NCBI GenBank assembly: GCA_027924645.1
Contig: BSBN01000213.1
Location: 31,064,501 to 31,128,500 of the forward strand
Length of the DNA: 64,000 nucleotides
Direction of reading: 5' to 3'
Origin: Cunninghamia lanceolata
Lineage: Eukaryota; Streptophyta; Pinopsida; Cupressales; Cupressaceae
Positions 12,622 to 22,763 of this stretch are shown piece after piece. Made by a program: the position numbers and the translations under genes. The notes under the pieces were generated by a model. That model was not told where the DNA came from and did not search any database. It saw only the letters and a list, made by a program, of their open reading frames with translations. Position 1 is the stretch's first letter. Every line of letters begins with the position of its first letter.

Positions 12622-13628
12622 TTAAGAGCCACAGTTGCTAGAGGTGGAACATTCCTCTGGATTATAATCCACATAAGGTTTTCTATTTGACCTAGCATAA
12701 GCATGGGCCATAGATCTACTACGAGAGAGTGGTTGAGCTCTGACTTGGGTCTCATCTATCAATGGCTGTTCCAAGATTGTTTGACCAGGGACAGACTGTA
12801 AGGTAATGGTGCCTACTCTGCGTGACTGGAACAGAGGTCTGTCTAAGAACCTATTTCTATGAATAGGAAGGTCAATGAACTGAGGCTTTTGCCTATCAAG
12901 CAATTGTTCTATTATTGGGAATCCTATGTCGAAACCAGTTGCATCTATGAAACGACCATAATCAAGAAGATTGGACGATCCTCTTGGGAAAGATACCCCC
13001 GTGGGCAACAAAACTGGTGGAGACACAGTATTCATAATTCTGTAAATACAACGACCTCCTATGGTGGCATAGACAGATCCGGGCATTAAAGAGACACCTT
13101 TAACTTGAAGTAATAAGCAGAAAGCAGAAGAAACGAATTTATCTGAAAGAGAAAGAGTGAAGTTGGGTTGGACAGACAATATTCCATCACCTTTCTCAGC
13201 ACTAAGAAGACCCCTAAACTGGGTGATTACAGCTTGTTCCCAGATTTGACATCAGGTATCAATTAATGTTGCAAAAAACTCAGCACCTATGTTGTAGTTA
13301 AAATGTGGATGGACGATAAGGTCAACATGGGGAAAATGGACATGGAAGAAACCCTTATCTTGCCATCTGGAGACATCTTCAGGTAAAAAAAAGGTAAATA
13401 GATAAGACAGATACCAGTTCCAGAAACTAAAAGATTTATTTCACTTTGACGCACAGAGTCACAAACTTTAGCTTTAAGCCCTTTTTCAGGATATAATGTA
13501 TTAATTTTAACATCTGGAAATTTAAAATTGCCCTTATCATCTACAACATGGGTATTGCCATCTTGAAAATAGTTGTGCAAGACATCAGATAAAGCAGAAC
13601 TTGCATCCATAGATCTACGCAAAGCCAT
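12622..13628 (-). pseudogene. caulimovirid 30K-superfamily movement protein
   Basis: It begins at an ATG at 13628 (MALRRSMDASSAL). Pieces read in at least two frames: 13628 to about 13385, then the continuation to 13252, then 13179-12622. The segment with VHPHFNYNIGAEF (about 13275-13315) and the following PNFTLSLSDKF (about 13140-13170) have the spacing and feel of the 30K movement core, which in plants carries virus through plasmodesmata. Breaks: a frame change beside an A8 run (13385-13392), a TGA at 13252-13254 and a TAA at 12622-12624. Identification rests on domain order and these motifs, not on an alignment. Confidence 0.65.
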
Positions 13629-13828
13629 TGGTGAGAAATAGAACTTACTGATAATCTTTCGCGATATTCCTTGCTACTTTTGGTGACTTACTACCCTTCA
13701 CACGACTCTTTCCTTCGGCCTTCAACACGGGACTTACTCCACCCCTCCACAGGTACTACAGCACGCTACTGGCAGAACTTTTAGTAATATAACTCACAAT
13801 AGACTATAACATAGATCAAAAACACACG

Positions 13829-13840
13829 GCTTTGATAACA
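13829..13840 (-). promoter_or_regulatory. candidate tRNA-Met primer-binding site of the pararetrovirus
   Basis: On the minus strand this reads TGTTATCAAAGC, 10 of 12 bases identical to TGGTATCAGAGC, the complement of plant initiator tRNA-Met. It lies about 200 bases upstream of the movement-protein ATG, inside the leader, where caulimovirids keep their minus-strand primer site. Confidence 0.5.
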
Positions 13841-13969
13841 ATTCACACACAGTGGAATAATCAACAAGGCAATTCTTTATATTTCGATGATGAATCAAGG
13901 CTTACAATGTGATAGCAATAAACTATCAAACTAGACTCATAAACTTAGCTTCTAGACTGGACTGGACTA

Positions 13970-14751
13970 GATAGAATAACATGAAGATTGTAATGAGATC
14001 TTAAATTATTTAACCAATTAAAATCTAAATAAACAATTTTATTAAAAAATTAATTAAAATATTTTTGTGTTTACATTCAAATGAATAAGTATCAATATTG
14101 GTTGAAAAAATATTTATTTTTGACTAGCTAGAAAGTATAGTCACTAATAACGAATTATCACTTATGCACCACAATAGTTACCCTCTTACACCAAGGACTA
14201 ATAACTTAATTCTCACACAAAACTAAAATACAAATTTAAATAAAGTGGATATCTAATATGGACTCTAATTCCAAATGAGAAGGACGAGAGCCTCACATCT
14301 AAATTAAATATTTCACCATATTGTACAATGAACAATTATGTCCCTCCAAATATATCACCATCTATATGATCATTCATTTTGACCATCTTTTAAAAACTAT
14401 TTTCTACCAAATGGTTGTACTTTAATTGGTTGAGCACAATTAGTGAGGATAATGTCATGTTCCTTGATTTAGTCATTCATCAAGATTCAAGTTCTCTAAA
14501 GGTGTAATAAAAAGAGATGAAGTGAGGATCTGCCTCGACTTTAACAATATAGATACCCCTCAATTCTTCAATCTAAACCAAAATAAGTCAAATTTTATGT
14601 AACTTTAACCTATACACCAGATACCAACAAACTACAAAAATGATTAAAAAATTATTAACCTTCTCAACAAAACAAAATATTCTTTAAAAAATTAAAAAAA
14701 ACACAAATAATTATATAAATAAAAAACTACATAATTTTTAACCTTCTAAAT
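13970..14751. repeat. long direct repeat, copy 2 (right flank of the pararetrovirus)
   Basis: 782 bp in the same orientation as 8290-9072. The differences I see are T/G near 14104, two swapped bases in CTTACACC versus CTTCCAAC near 14188, C/T near 14496, and A8 versus A7 at about 14693. It is too long for a target-site duplication and has no LTR features. Confidence 0.93.
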
Positions 14752-15321
14752 AATTCTATCAATTAGAATTAAAACGAAAAAACATAAGATCCAAACATAA
14801 AATCTTCAAAATCTTTTTAAATTTTAAAAATGATCTCCAAAATCATCATAGATGATTTCCTCAGTAGTGGTATAAATGTGGAGTTAGTGGCACTCATTGG
14901 GAAGAGCTTTGTGACTTGGTGTAAAAGGTTTTGGGTCAAACCAAAAGAGGGTAAGAATATCTCTCAGCATACTTTAGATATATTTTTTAAATATAGGTAT
15001 GCTAGTATGTATGCATATGGAAATATGAATTTGAAGATTTTCAATAAAATCTAAATTATTTAATCAAATCAGTTAACATATTTGATGTTTACATTTAAAC
15101 AAATAATATTGAAAAATATTTATCATTATTTACTATTAATTATTTTTTATTCATTTTGTTGTAAAATAAAGAGAGAGAAAAGGTTGAAAAAATAATGGGA
15201 GGAGAGGATATGTCTTTCCTACAACTCCCAATTTATTTTAGAGCATAAAGTTTATAGTGACATGTAGGCTAAGTATATGGATAAATTTTTCTTTTCAAGA
15301 TCTATTTAAAAGAGAAAAAAG
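14752..15321. other. AT-rich spacer
   Basis: One 74-codon frame (14830-15054) has no recognisable motif and ordinary AT-rich composition. I see no element ends or RNA genes here. Confidence 0.45.
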
Positions 15322-15560
15322 TGTTCAAGGGGTTGAGCTTAATTGGTTAAAGCATTGAGTTCTCTTTGTAGAAACCCAAGTCCAAATCCCAAAGGGACAT
15401 CTAATAGTGGATTTCCACGTTGTGACTCTTGGTCTTCCATAAATTGTTTCTAATGTGGTAATTGCAAAGGAGTTTGTATTTTGTATTAGTCTTAATGTAG
15501 TAGTTGGAAAGGAGTTTGTATTTTGTATTAGTCTCATGTTGATGCTGGACACACTATAAT
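15322..15560 (+). mobile_element. tRNA-derived SINE, copy 1
   Basis: An A-box-like GAGCTTAATTGGTTAAAGC (about 15335-15353) and a B-box-like AGTCCAAATCCC (about 15379-15390) lie at tRNA spacing. A body shared with the copy at 16207 follows (GGGACATCTAAT, then TGTGACTCTTGGTCTTCCAT). The conserved body after the tRNA head makes it a SINE rather than a tRNA gene. The 3' part holds a 42-bp tandem duplication. I could not fix the 3' end or a target-site duplication. Confidence 0.75.
15452..15535 (+). repeat. 42-bp tandem duplication in the SINE body
   Basis: Units 15452-15493 and 15494-15535 differ at a few positions and both end GTTTGTATTTTGTATTAGTC plus two bases. Confidence 0.9.
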
Positions 15561-16206
15561 GCTTACATATAAAAACCTATCGAATAATAACAAAAAATCA
15601 TCAATATAAAAAACTAAAATAATTAAATCAACTATTTCTTAAACTATTATTTACCTTATAAATATTAAATATTCTATCCTATTTCTACATCACAATAGTT
15701 AACCAACTAAAAAGCACACTATTAAATAAATAAATAACTTGTCTTCCATGAAAAGACGCAGAAATAAAGTTGAACTTGTAATCCGTGTACGCTAACATTA
15801 TGAGCAAAGTGGACACAGGAATCACGAGCTCTTACAAGTCTCGGCTGAGAGGAAATTAAAAAATAGCAGGAGAGAATAAGATGAAGTAATGAGGTAGATG
15901 AAGAACGTGACATTATCACCATCCCAAATTTATTTTTTTATTATTCTTGTTCTTGGTAGGTGTGTATAAACTTAGAAACTCACAAGGAAAAACGGCTTGT
16001 GGGTAAGCGTGAATGACCCGACCTCTTTTTCTCATTTTGCATTGTTTTATCAACAAAATTTCCTCCTTGGTTATGTCACCAATTGGGGCTCAACCTCCAT
16101 TAATAAAATAAGTTTTATTAAAGGGATAATATTGTCGTGAAGTTGGATAAGAGTGGCATGATTTTGTGGTTATGTTAATTAATTAGGTAGGTAGGGATAT
16201 ATATAT

Positions 16207-16380
16207 AGTTCAAGAGGTTGAACTTAATTGGTTAAAATGTTGGATTCTAATTGTGGAGATCCAAGATCAAATCTCCATAGGAACATCTAATTTGGAATTC
16301 TAAGTTGTGACTCTTGGTCTTCCATAGTTAGCCCATGGTTGACTTAATGAAAGGAACACTTCTTACACTAAACTTATGAG
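16207..16380 (+). mobile_element. tRNA-derived SINE, copy 2
   Basis: Same head as copy 1: GAACTTAATTGGTTAAAAT for the A box and AGATCAAATCTCC for the B box, then the GGAACATCTAAT and TGTGACTCTTGGTCTTCCAT body. It lacks the 42-bp duplication and diverges after about 16330, with the 3' end blending into an AT-rich tract. Confidence 0.72.
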
Positions 16381-16389
16381 AAGAGTGTT

Positions 16390-17167
16390 GTGCAAATTTC
16401 AATATTTAATTAATTATAAAAAGTAGAAACACATATAAACATGAAATGAATAGTATACCATAACACAAGTTTACATAGGGAAAATCCTTTCGGGAGAAAA
16501 ACCCCACTCTAAAGCAGAGCAATGTAGAGATATGGAGGAATTTTGATAGTATAACAATACCTATAAAACTCATATGAAACCTCCATCTCAAGTACCCAAT
16601 AAATAGGAGATACAATACATGTTACCATAAAATGGTAATATAAAACTATGAGCTAAAACCACCCAAAATAGTGGCACCCAAATCCTTCGTTAGAAATCCA
16701 ACATCCAACATCCAAGTTCTAAGATGAGTCTATATGCTAAAATAGTATATTCCTTCCACATGTCATAACCTTATTATAATCCACACATCAAATTGGACAT
16801 TCCATTTTGGCTCCATTGTCCCCATCCAAAGATGCCTTATGACATGTTGGTCAATAAGTGTTCTCCCCTTTATAACTCTTTTATGTGTTGATGTTTTTAC
16901 ATTTCTAATGCAGGGGAACCAACTTTTGAAGGCCATAATTTTTGATCCGGAAGGCTAATTGGGCCTCTTTTTTTTTTAAATTGTAGAGCTCAAAGAGGTC
17001 CACACGACAGACACTAAGGAACTACTGTTGAACAACTTAGAATTTTTAGTTTGGCCAAAAACTAGTTCTTTATAGCCTAGAAATTAAGTTTTTCTGTTTT
17101 TCAACCTAAATATTGTATTGTTTATAATCTTAACATTAGGTGCAAGGTTGAAACACCTTTCCTAATA
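16390..17167 (-). mobile_element. 3' LTR of a minus-strand Ty1/copia element
   Basis: The right edge is set by a polypurine-complement tract (17168-17180) beside a CCTAATA tip (a TG tip mutated to TA on the minus strand). The interior has the GGGAAAATCCTTTCGGGAGAAAAACCCC type of text (16475-16507, complement of the common copia leader text). The left edge is estimated near 16390. No matching 5' LTR is present to the right of 22060. Confidence 0.5.
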
Positions 17168-17180
17168 TTCTCCCACTTGT
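17168..17180 (-). promoter_or_regulatory. polypurine tract of the minus-strand copia element
   Basis: On the minus strand this reads ACAAGTGGGAGAA immediately before the LTR tip, the plus-strand priming site of copia elements. Confidence 0.55.
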
Positions 17181-17213
17181 TGCACACCTTGTAAGAGCAA
17201 AGGGGAAACTTAC

Positions 17214-18735
17214 TATAATGTCCCCTTCCTAAGCATCCGACAGTTAGTGATGGTTAGCCTATTACTTGGGTTCTCGCAGGCTAACATGGTGGTTAGGGGA
17301 CTTCTTCCGAGGGGGTTGTGGCATGGCAGTTCAACTGTTTGGGGTTTTTAGAGGCTCAGAGATGTTAGGGGATTAATGGTGATGCTTTCGGTGTATTTTT
17401 GGACATGGGGTCCACACTTAATATTTTTAGCAAGGTCATCGCTCGGCACCGACTTCATCAGGTGGCATTGGTTATACTCCGTCATGTTTGGGTCCTTCAC
17501 TCGATGCCCATTGGTGTTAGTTTGAGGAGATATATTATTTATATTAATTATCGTTAATGTATTAAGTTAAATTAAATATTTAACTTAGTGATAATTCAAA
17601 AATTATAAAGGTGACTTTATATTATGCTTGGGCACCCAACTTTGGGAAAAGTAATATATTAATAAAGTTAAGTAAATGACTTAACTTGGTGCCCATGTTG
17701 AGGAGTTATAATGTTGGGAAATAAAGCCAAATAAATTAAAAATTAAATGCCCAAGTTGAGCGTGAGTTTTGGGAGAAAATATAAAAGGCTTTGGATCTCA
17801 TTTTGGAGGTTATGCTTGATATTTCATTTCTACAGGGTTGTGGCTGAACGTTGGTTTTTCTTGGTTTGTGAGGACAAAATCCCTCATGGACAACAATAAC
17901 TGTAGGATTGAGAGAGATCCCAAGGTTGTTTGCTGATAGCTTCATATAGGGGCTATGTTGGAGCATATTATTGCAAATGTATGGAGCTTATAACAAGAGG
18001 TTGATTGCAAATTTTTTGAGAAGACGATGAACATTGCTTTTCAAGCTAAAATAGAGTAGTTTGGTATGAGTTTTTGAATTAGCATAGCATGCATTACTAG
18101 GCCATACCATTTTGTGGTTGGTTTGGCTTCATTTTTATAATGTTATTCCTCTCTATCTTGGCGTGAGGATTTTCATCAGTTTCCAGGTGTTTTGAGGGAG
18201 TTTGTGGGTAGATTTGAGGAGGGTTTTGGTCATTTGCTACTGCTATTTATTTTCCAAAACAAGTCGTACAGATCTAGGATGAGGCATGACCCCTTCAAGA
18301 CCAAAAGGCCTAGGGTTTTGGGCTTTTCTCTTCACCATTGGAGGCATCTAGCATTTGGTCATTGCTGGTTTTCACTTTGGAGCAAGAATAGCTAGGGTTT
18401 GGTCCATTTTGGGCTCTAAATTAGGGTTTCAATTGCTACAATTTTCATATCAGGCCTGTAATGTACAAATCAACAAATGGGTATGTTTGTTTATTCATTT
18501 AAATGACTTTTCCCAATATGGGTATCTCTAGCTTTGATAAGCATTGTACTTGCAGTTCATTACTGAATGTGGGTGTTTGGAAATATTATTTAGAAGGGTT
18601 ATTTTAGTCTTGTTTGTATTGCAACTATATCTATTGTGAAAAAACAACTTCTGCATATTCATCTTCTTCTATAAACATTTCAAAACTGAAAACAAACAAC
18701 AGAAAATCAGAAAAAAATTGGGGTGGGACATTACA
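17214..18735 (+). mobile_element. solo LTR with inverted tips, inserted in the copia element
   Basis: The tips are TATAATGTCCCC (first G mutated to A) and GGGTGGGACATTACA, inverted copies of TGTAATGTCCC. A perfect CTTAC target-site duplication flanks it (17209-17213 and 18736-18740). A TATA box TATAAAAGG at 17780-17788 gives plus-strand polarity. It interrupts the host copia element between its polypurine tract and the end of its RNase H. No coding domain lies inside. Confidence 0.9.
17780..17788 (+). promoter_or_regulatory. TATA box of the solo LTR
   Basis: TATAAAAGG lies about 565 bp from the 5' tip, in keeping with a U3/R boundary. Confidence 0.5.
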
Positions 18736-18753
18736 CTTACCAATACTAAAATC

Positions 18754-19240
18754 TAACTACTGGGGGCTAAGAGGCCCATAGACTCACTACACCACCTTAA
18801 CTTGTTTGTGCTAACTGACTTTGTCAACAAATATGTAACATTCATTAAAGTATCAATGTTCTCCAGCATCAACATTTCATCCTTTACCATATCATGAAAA
18901 AATGGTATTGTACATCAATGTGCTTTGTATTCGCATGAAAGGTTAGGTTCTTTTCTAGACATATGGGACTCTAATGTCACAATGAACTATAATGGTTTCT
19001 GCATCTAGTCCAACATCTAAACACAATCTCTTAAGCTTGATGGCTTCCTTACAAGCATGAGTAGCTACCATGTACTCTGCTTTTGTAGTGGACAAAATAA
19101 CCACAACTTATTGCTTTCTCATCTAACTAATTGGACCATCAAACATAGTGAAAACATATCCACTAGAATCAGAATCCACATATCCGTGAATACACATTGA
19201 ATGTCAGGTCCCTGTATGATAACCATGATAACAAATGGAA
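18754..19240 (-). pseudogene. copia RNase H and polyprotein C-terminus
   Basis: In pieces the minus strand reads STTKAEYMVATHACKEA, then CLDVGLDAET, and near the end FHANTKHIDVQYHFFHDM and STNKLRWCSESMGL, all typical of the copia RNase H tail. A partial GYVDSDSSGYVFTMF block lies at about 19140-19190. The frame is broken by small indels and one internal stop (near 18951). Confidence 0.75.
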
Positions 19241-19913
19241 TACTCGGAAGGACTCACACATATTTGAAGACCCTCTTCACCACATCCCAATCTACCTGTC
19301 CATGATTAGCCATAAAACGACTAAGGACTCCATTGCTTAGGCAATGTATGGTATTGTACAAACCATGACATACATCAAACTTCCAACAACACTAGCATAA
19401 GGTACTCTACTCATCCTCCATCTCATTAGGAGGCTTTGGACAATCCTCAATTGATAACTTTGTTCATATTGTAACAGGGACACACAATGGCTTGCAAGAT
19501 GATATGTTGAACCTCTCCAACATTGAGTTCACATACTCACTTGGGCCCAACCAAAGTTTTTTGTTCACTCTATCCTTTTGATCTCCATCCCCAAGATGTA
19601 CCTAGCTACCCCTAAGTCTTTCATCTTAAACCATGTTGAAAGAAGAGACTTCAATTCACAAATTAAACCCTTCCCATTAGCAAAAAACAACATAACATCA
19701 CACATGCAATGCAATAATGAGAATATGATCAACACCCATCTTATAGTAGAGGTAATGATCTAATTTGGATCTTAGAAATCCCAAACTTAACACAAAAGAA
19801 TTGAACTTATGGTACCATACCCTAGGAGACTGTTTAAGACCATATAAATATTTCTTCAACTTACAAACTAAATGTTATTTAACTTTTTTAATGTAGTGCT
19901 CTGGTTATGTCAT

Positions 19914-20147
19914 TTAAATCTCTTCCTCTAAATCACCATAAAGGAAAGTTGTCTTTATATCCATTTGCTCAACCTCAAGATCATATGTTGTAGCAAGTGA
20001 TAATAGAAACTGAATGGATGTTAGCTTAGAAAATGGAGAGAAAATCTCACCATAATAAATTCCCTCAACTTGGGAATAACCCTTTGCAACCAATCTTATC
20101 TTGTACTTCTCAACACTACTATCTAAACCAATTTTCTTCTTAAACAC
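19914..20147 (-). pseudogene. copia reverse transcriptase, N-terminal part
   Basis: The 78-codon stretch contains YKIRLVAKGYSQVEGIYYGE, FSPFSKLTSIQFLLSLATTY and LEVEQMDIKTTFLYGDLEEE, the classic start of the copia RT, where polyproteins read AKGYxQ-GIDYxExFxPVxK and MDVKTAFLNGxLEEEIYM. The catalytic Asp of the MDVKTAF motif is retained. Downstream RT (19241-19913) is recognisable only in fragments. Confidence 0.88.
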
Positions 20148-20401
20148 CCATTTTTATCCAACAAGTTAATGTCCATCAAGCAAAGGTATTAGATCCCATG
20201 TATCATTTATTTTAACACAACCATCTCTTCTTCCATGGCCACTTTCCAAGAATCTACATCATTCACACCCATAGTCTCCATTACAGTCCTAGGCTCATTA
20301 GTGTTAGTAGTCAAAGAAAAAATATGTCTCCAACTAGAAGGATTATACCTATCTGGTTGTTGTCTTTGTCGAGTGGACCTCCTCAATGACAGATGGGGGT
20401 T

Positions 20402-20830
20402 CTATCTCTTCTTTAGAACTCTATGAACTATTTGATCACTCCTCCTCTTCAAGTCCTTGTGGGCTTCTGGTTCAACCTTCTCAGTCTTTGGGGTTAGTTG
20501 AACCACATCTTTCTTTCCATCCTTCTCTAGTTGAAATACTATGGAAGAAGGCTTGACCTTTCTAAAGATAACACTTTTCCTATACAAAGCTCTCTTAGCT
20601 GCAAGATCCCAAAGCTTGTACCCTTTCACACCAACACCATAGCCAATGAAGATACATTTTACAACCTTGTTCTCTAGCTTTGACCACTTTTCCCTAGGCA
20701 CATGTACATATGCCTTGCAACCAAAGATTTGAAGATGTCTCGATGAGGAATTTTTTTGTGACCACATCTTCATAGGTATCTTATGAACAAGAGGTGATTT
20801 AGGAGACTTGTTAACTAGGTAATAAGCCAT
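20402..20830 (-). pseudogene. copia integrase C-terminal region and linker to RT
   Basis: LVNKSPKSPLVHKIPMKMW corresponds to the NRxPTxAL...TPxExW block after the integrase core. LQIFGCKAYVHVPREKWSKL and CIFIGYGVGVKGYKLWD are the FGCxAYxHVP and FxGYxxxxKGYRLWD motifs of plant copia polyproteins. A charged, non-conserved linker follows. The catalytic core further right (20831-21330) is frame-shifted and only partly legible. Confidence 0.87.
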
Positions 20831-21330
20831 GTCAACTATTTCTTCCCCAAATTTTTATTCTAGGCTAGCCTCACTAAGCATACTCCTAACCCTCTCCATC
20901 AATGTTTTGTTCATTCTTTCTGTAACTTCATTCTACTCAGGGGTATATGAAACTTTGTATTGTATCTTTCTATTCCACGATCTTTATAGAACCTATCTAA
21001 ATCTACCAAACAAAACTCACCACCATTGTCATTCTTCAAAACCTTAATCCTTTTACTTGTCTAATTTTCTACAAGGGCTTTAAATTCCTTAAATCAACTA
21101 AAGACATCAGATATACTCCTAAGGAAATATACCCATGCCCTTCTACTATAGACATTAATGAAAGACATAAATAGATTTTGAAATCGAAGGAACACATATA
21201 GGACCAAAAGCATTAGAATGTATCAAGTCCAATACCCTAAAAGATTTATGAGAACTAGAATAAAACTGAACACAATTTTGTTTTTTATAAACACACTATT
21301 TGTAAAAATCAAACTCAAGGTTACAATCAT

Positions 21331-21552
21331 TCAACCAGGCTCAACAAGATTTTTATTTTTCAAGGTCCATAGACCCTTCTCACCTATATGACCGATTTGC
21401 CAGTGCCATAACATTGTTTTCTCTGCTAGAAGTTTTGTCTCCAAAGCATAAGCACCCTTTTGTACCCAAAAAGCATGACCATCAAAAGTGGATGCAACAC
21501 ACCTGTTTACTATTGGTTGCAATGGTAAAGGCAAAGATGCAGATCTCTTCAC
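21331..21552 (-). pseudogene. copia GAG-pre-integrase domain
   Basis: KTMLWHWQIGHIGEKGLWTL matches the LWHxRLGHxxxxGLxxL zinc-binding motif in front of copia integrases. The Leu/Ala text before it (WVQKGAYALETKLLAEK) matches the usual lead-in. Confidence 0.82.
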
Positions 21553-21769
21553 TACAGGAACATAAGAACTATTGCACTAAATTGTGAATGCATCCAGTTG
21601 GAATAGAGTGCCAATCTGGACACACTTAGCAAGCACCATAGCTCCTCTAATCATCTTACACCCTCCACTTGAAGAAACAACCTACAACCTACATCATTAA
21701 GTTTACTTATAGAAAGTGTGTTCTATGCCAAACTAGGGATATGTAATACACCATTGATCCCCTTCACTC

Positions 21770-21935
21770 ATCCACCAAGAAATCAAATTAACAGTCCCCC
21801 ATGACCAATGATGTTTAGATGAGAATCATCTCCAAGGTACACATTCCCACCATCATGTTCTTCATATTTTTTAAACCAACCTTGATGTGAGGTCATGTGG
21901 AAAGAGGCACTAGAGTCTATTAACCACACACCTTC
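21770..21935 (-). pseudogene. copia protease-like segment
   Basis: The minus strand reads WLIDSSASFHMTSHQGWF, the copia aspartic protease motif WxxDSGAxxHMT with Gly changed to Ser, followed by GGNVYLGDDSHLNIIG, the second conserved protease block. Confidence 0.75.
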
Positions 21936-22060
21936 CAATGCATGAATAGCCAGGCAATGACAAAAGCATCACCATCATCTTGGGAGGATCTCTTAGACTC
22001 ATCATCAATGTCAACCTTAGGGTAAAAGTTCAAATTTGTGTCACACTTTAGGCCAACTTA

Positions 22061-22718
22061 TTAGTATAAATGAATTTAAGTATTTCCAACTAAAAGTCAA
22101 TTTTGGTGAAACATATTTTCTAGTTGGATTCATTCTAGATAAATTAGGTCTAGGCCACAACTTTTCCAATCAAAAGTGTCCATTAAATACATATGTAGTA
22201 TCACTTTGGAGCTAATTTACCAAAAAGATAAAATTATTTGAAAAAATTGATGTTTTAACAACTCCTACTCATGCAAATAATCTTTTTTAAAAATCTAAAA
22301 ATACCATTTTGTAAATCTATAAGTGTAGTTTGTAAAAATATACTTTTTTAAACATTTCAATTAGTGTTTATATTTTTTCTTTTTTATTTTTACTGAAAGT
22401 AGGTCATCAACACCAAAATATATTGTTGCTTGTCCTCAAGAAAAAATATTAAAGCTTATTAAAATATTTTGAAAAAAATATGATGCATTAGAGGAAAGAT
22501 TCCATGTCGCGATGATATAATTTTTTCCTATTTTGGATAAATAGTTAACAAAAGGTGATGTCCCATCAAAATAATTGTGTTTTCATTACACACAATTTCT
22601 AAGATTTATTTAAAAATATATATTTATCAACATAGGGAAAAAATTAATCCATGCACTAAAGTTTCAAGTTATGAATACCCCCCAAAAAATTAAAGTTATG
22701 CACTAAAGTTTCAAGTTA
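22061..22718. other. AT-rich spacer
   Basis: No coding motif. A short tandem duplication (GCACTAAAGTTTCAAGTTAT) occurs near 22656 and 22699. Confidence 0.5.
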
Positions 22719-22747
22719 TCTGTGAGGTTGGTTTATCAACTTCAACA

Positions 22748-22763
22748 TGGTATCAGAGCTCTA
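22748..22763 (+). promoter_or_regulatory. tRNA-Met primer-binding site
   Basis: TGGTATCAGAGCTCTA directly abuts the LTR tip, a perfect match to the initiator tRNA-Met complement over its first 12 bases. Confidence 0.9.

Larger units (their letters stand above)
9073..13969 (-). mobile_element. endogenous pararetrovirus (Caulimoviridae), 3'-truncated and pseudogenised
   Basis: Reading leftward on the minus strand the order is leader with primer-binding-like site, 30K-type movement protein, linker, coat protein with CCHC knuckle, basic Ser/Pro/His region, aspartic protease. The order movement-coat-protease in essentially one reading frame is that of caulimovirids that encode a single polyprotein (Petuvirus and Florendovirus are the named examples). 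Reverse transcriptase and RNase H, expected next, are missing: the viral text stops inside the protease region at the flanking repeat. There are no LTRs, as expected of the family. Genus cannot be set without the RT sequence. The copy is inactive: it has several nonsense codons and at least two frame changes. Confidence 0.85.
18754..22060 (-). mobile_element. Ty1/copia polyprotein remnant, minus strand
   Basis: Domains in canonical copia order read from right to left: protease-like (about 21770-21935), pre-integrase (21331-21552), integrase and its C-terminal part (20402-21330), reverse transcriptase (about 19241-20150), RNase H (18754-19240). With the 3' LTR at 16390-17167 this is one element about 5.7 kb long including the nested solo LTR. 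All domains carry stops or frame changes. The gag region and 5' LTR are not recognisable beyond 22060. Confidence 0.8.

Noticed and set aside
8290..14751. The 783-bp repeats as LTRs of one retrotransposon
   Set aside because: There are no TG...CA tips, no primer site next to copy 2 on the minus strand (the candidate is about 130 bp inside), no polypurine tract, and the interior has a caulimovirid layout truncated at the left repeat.
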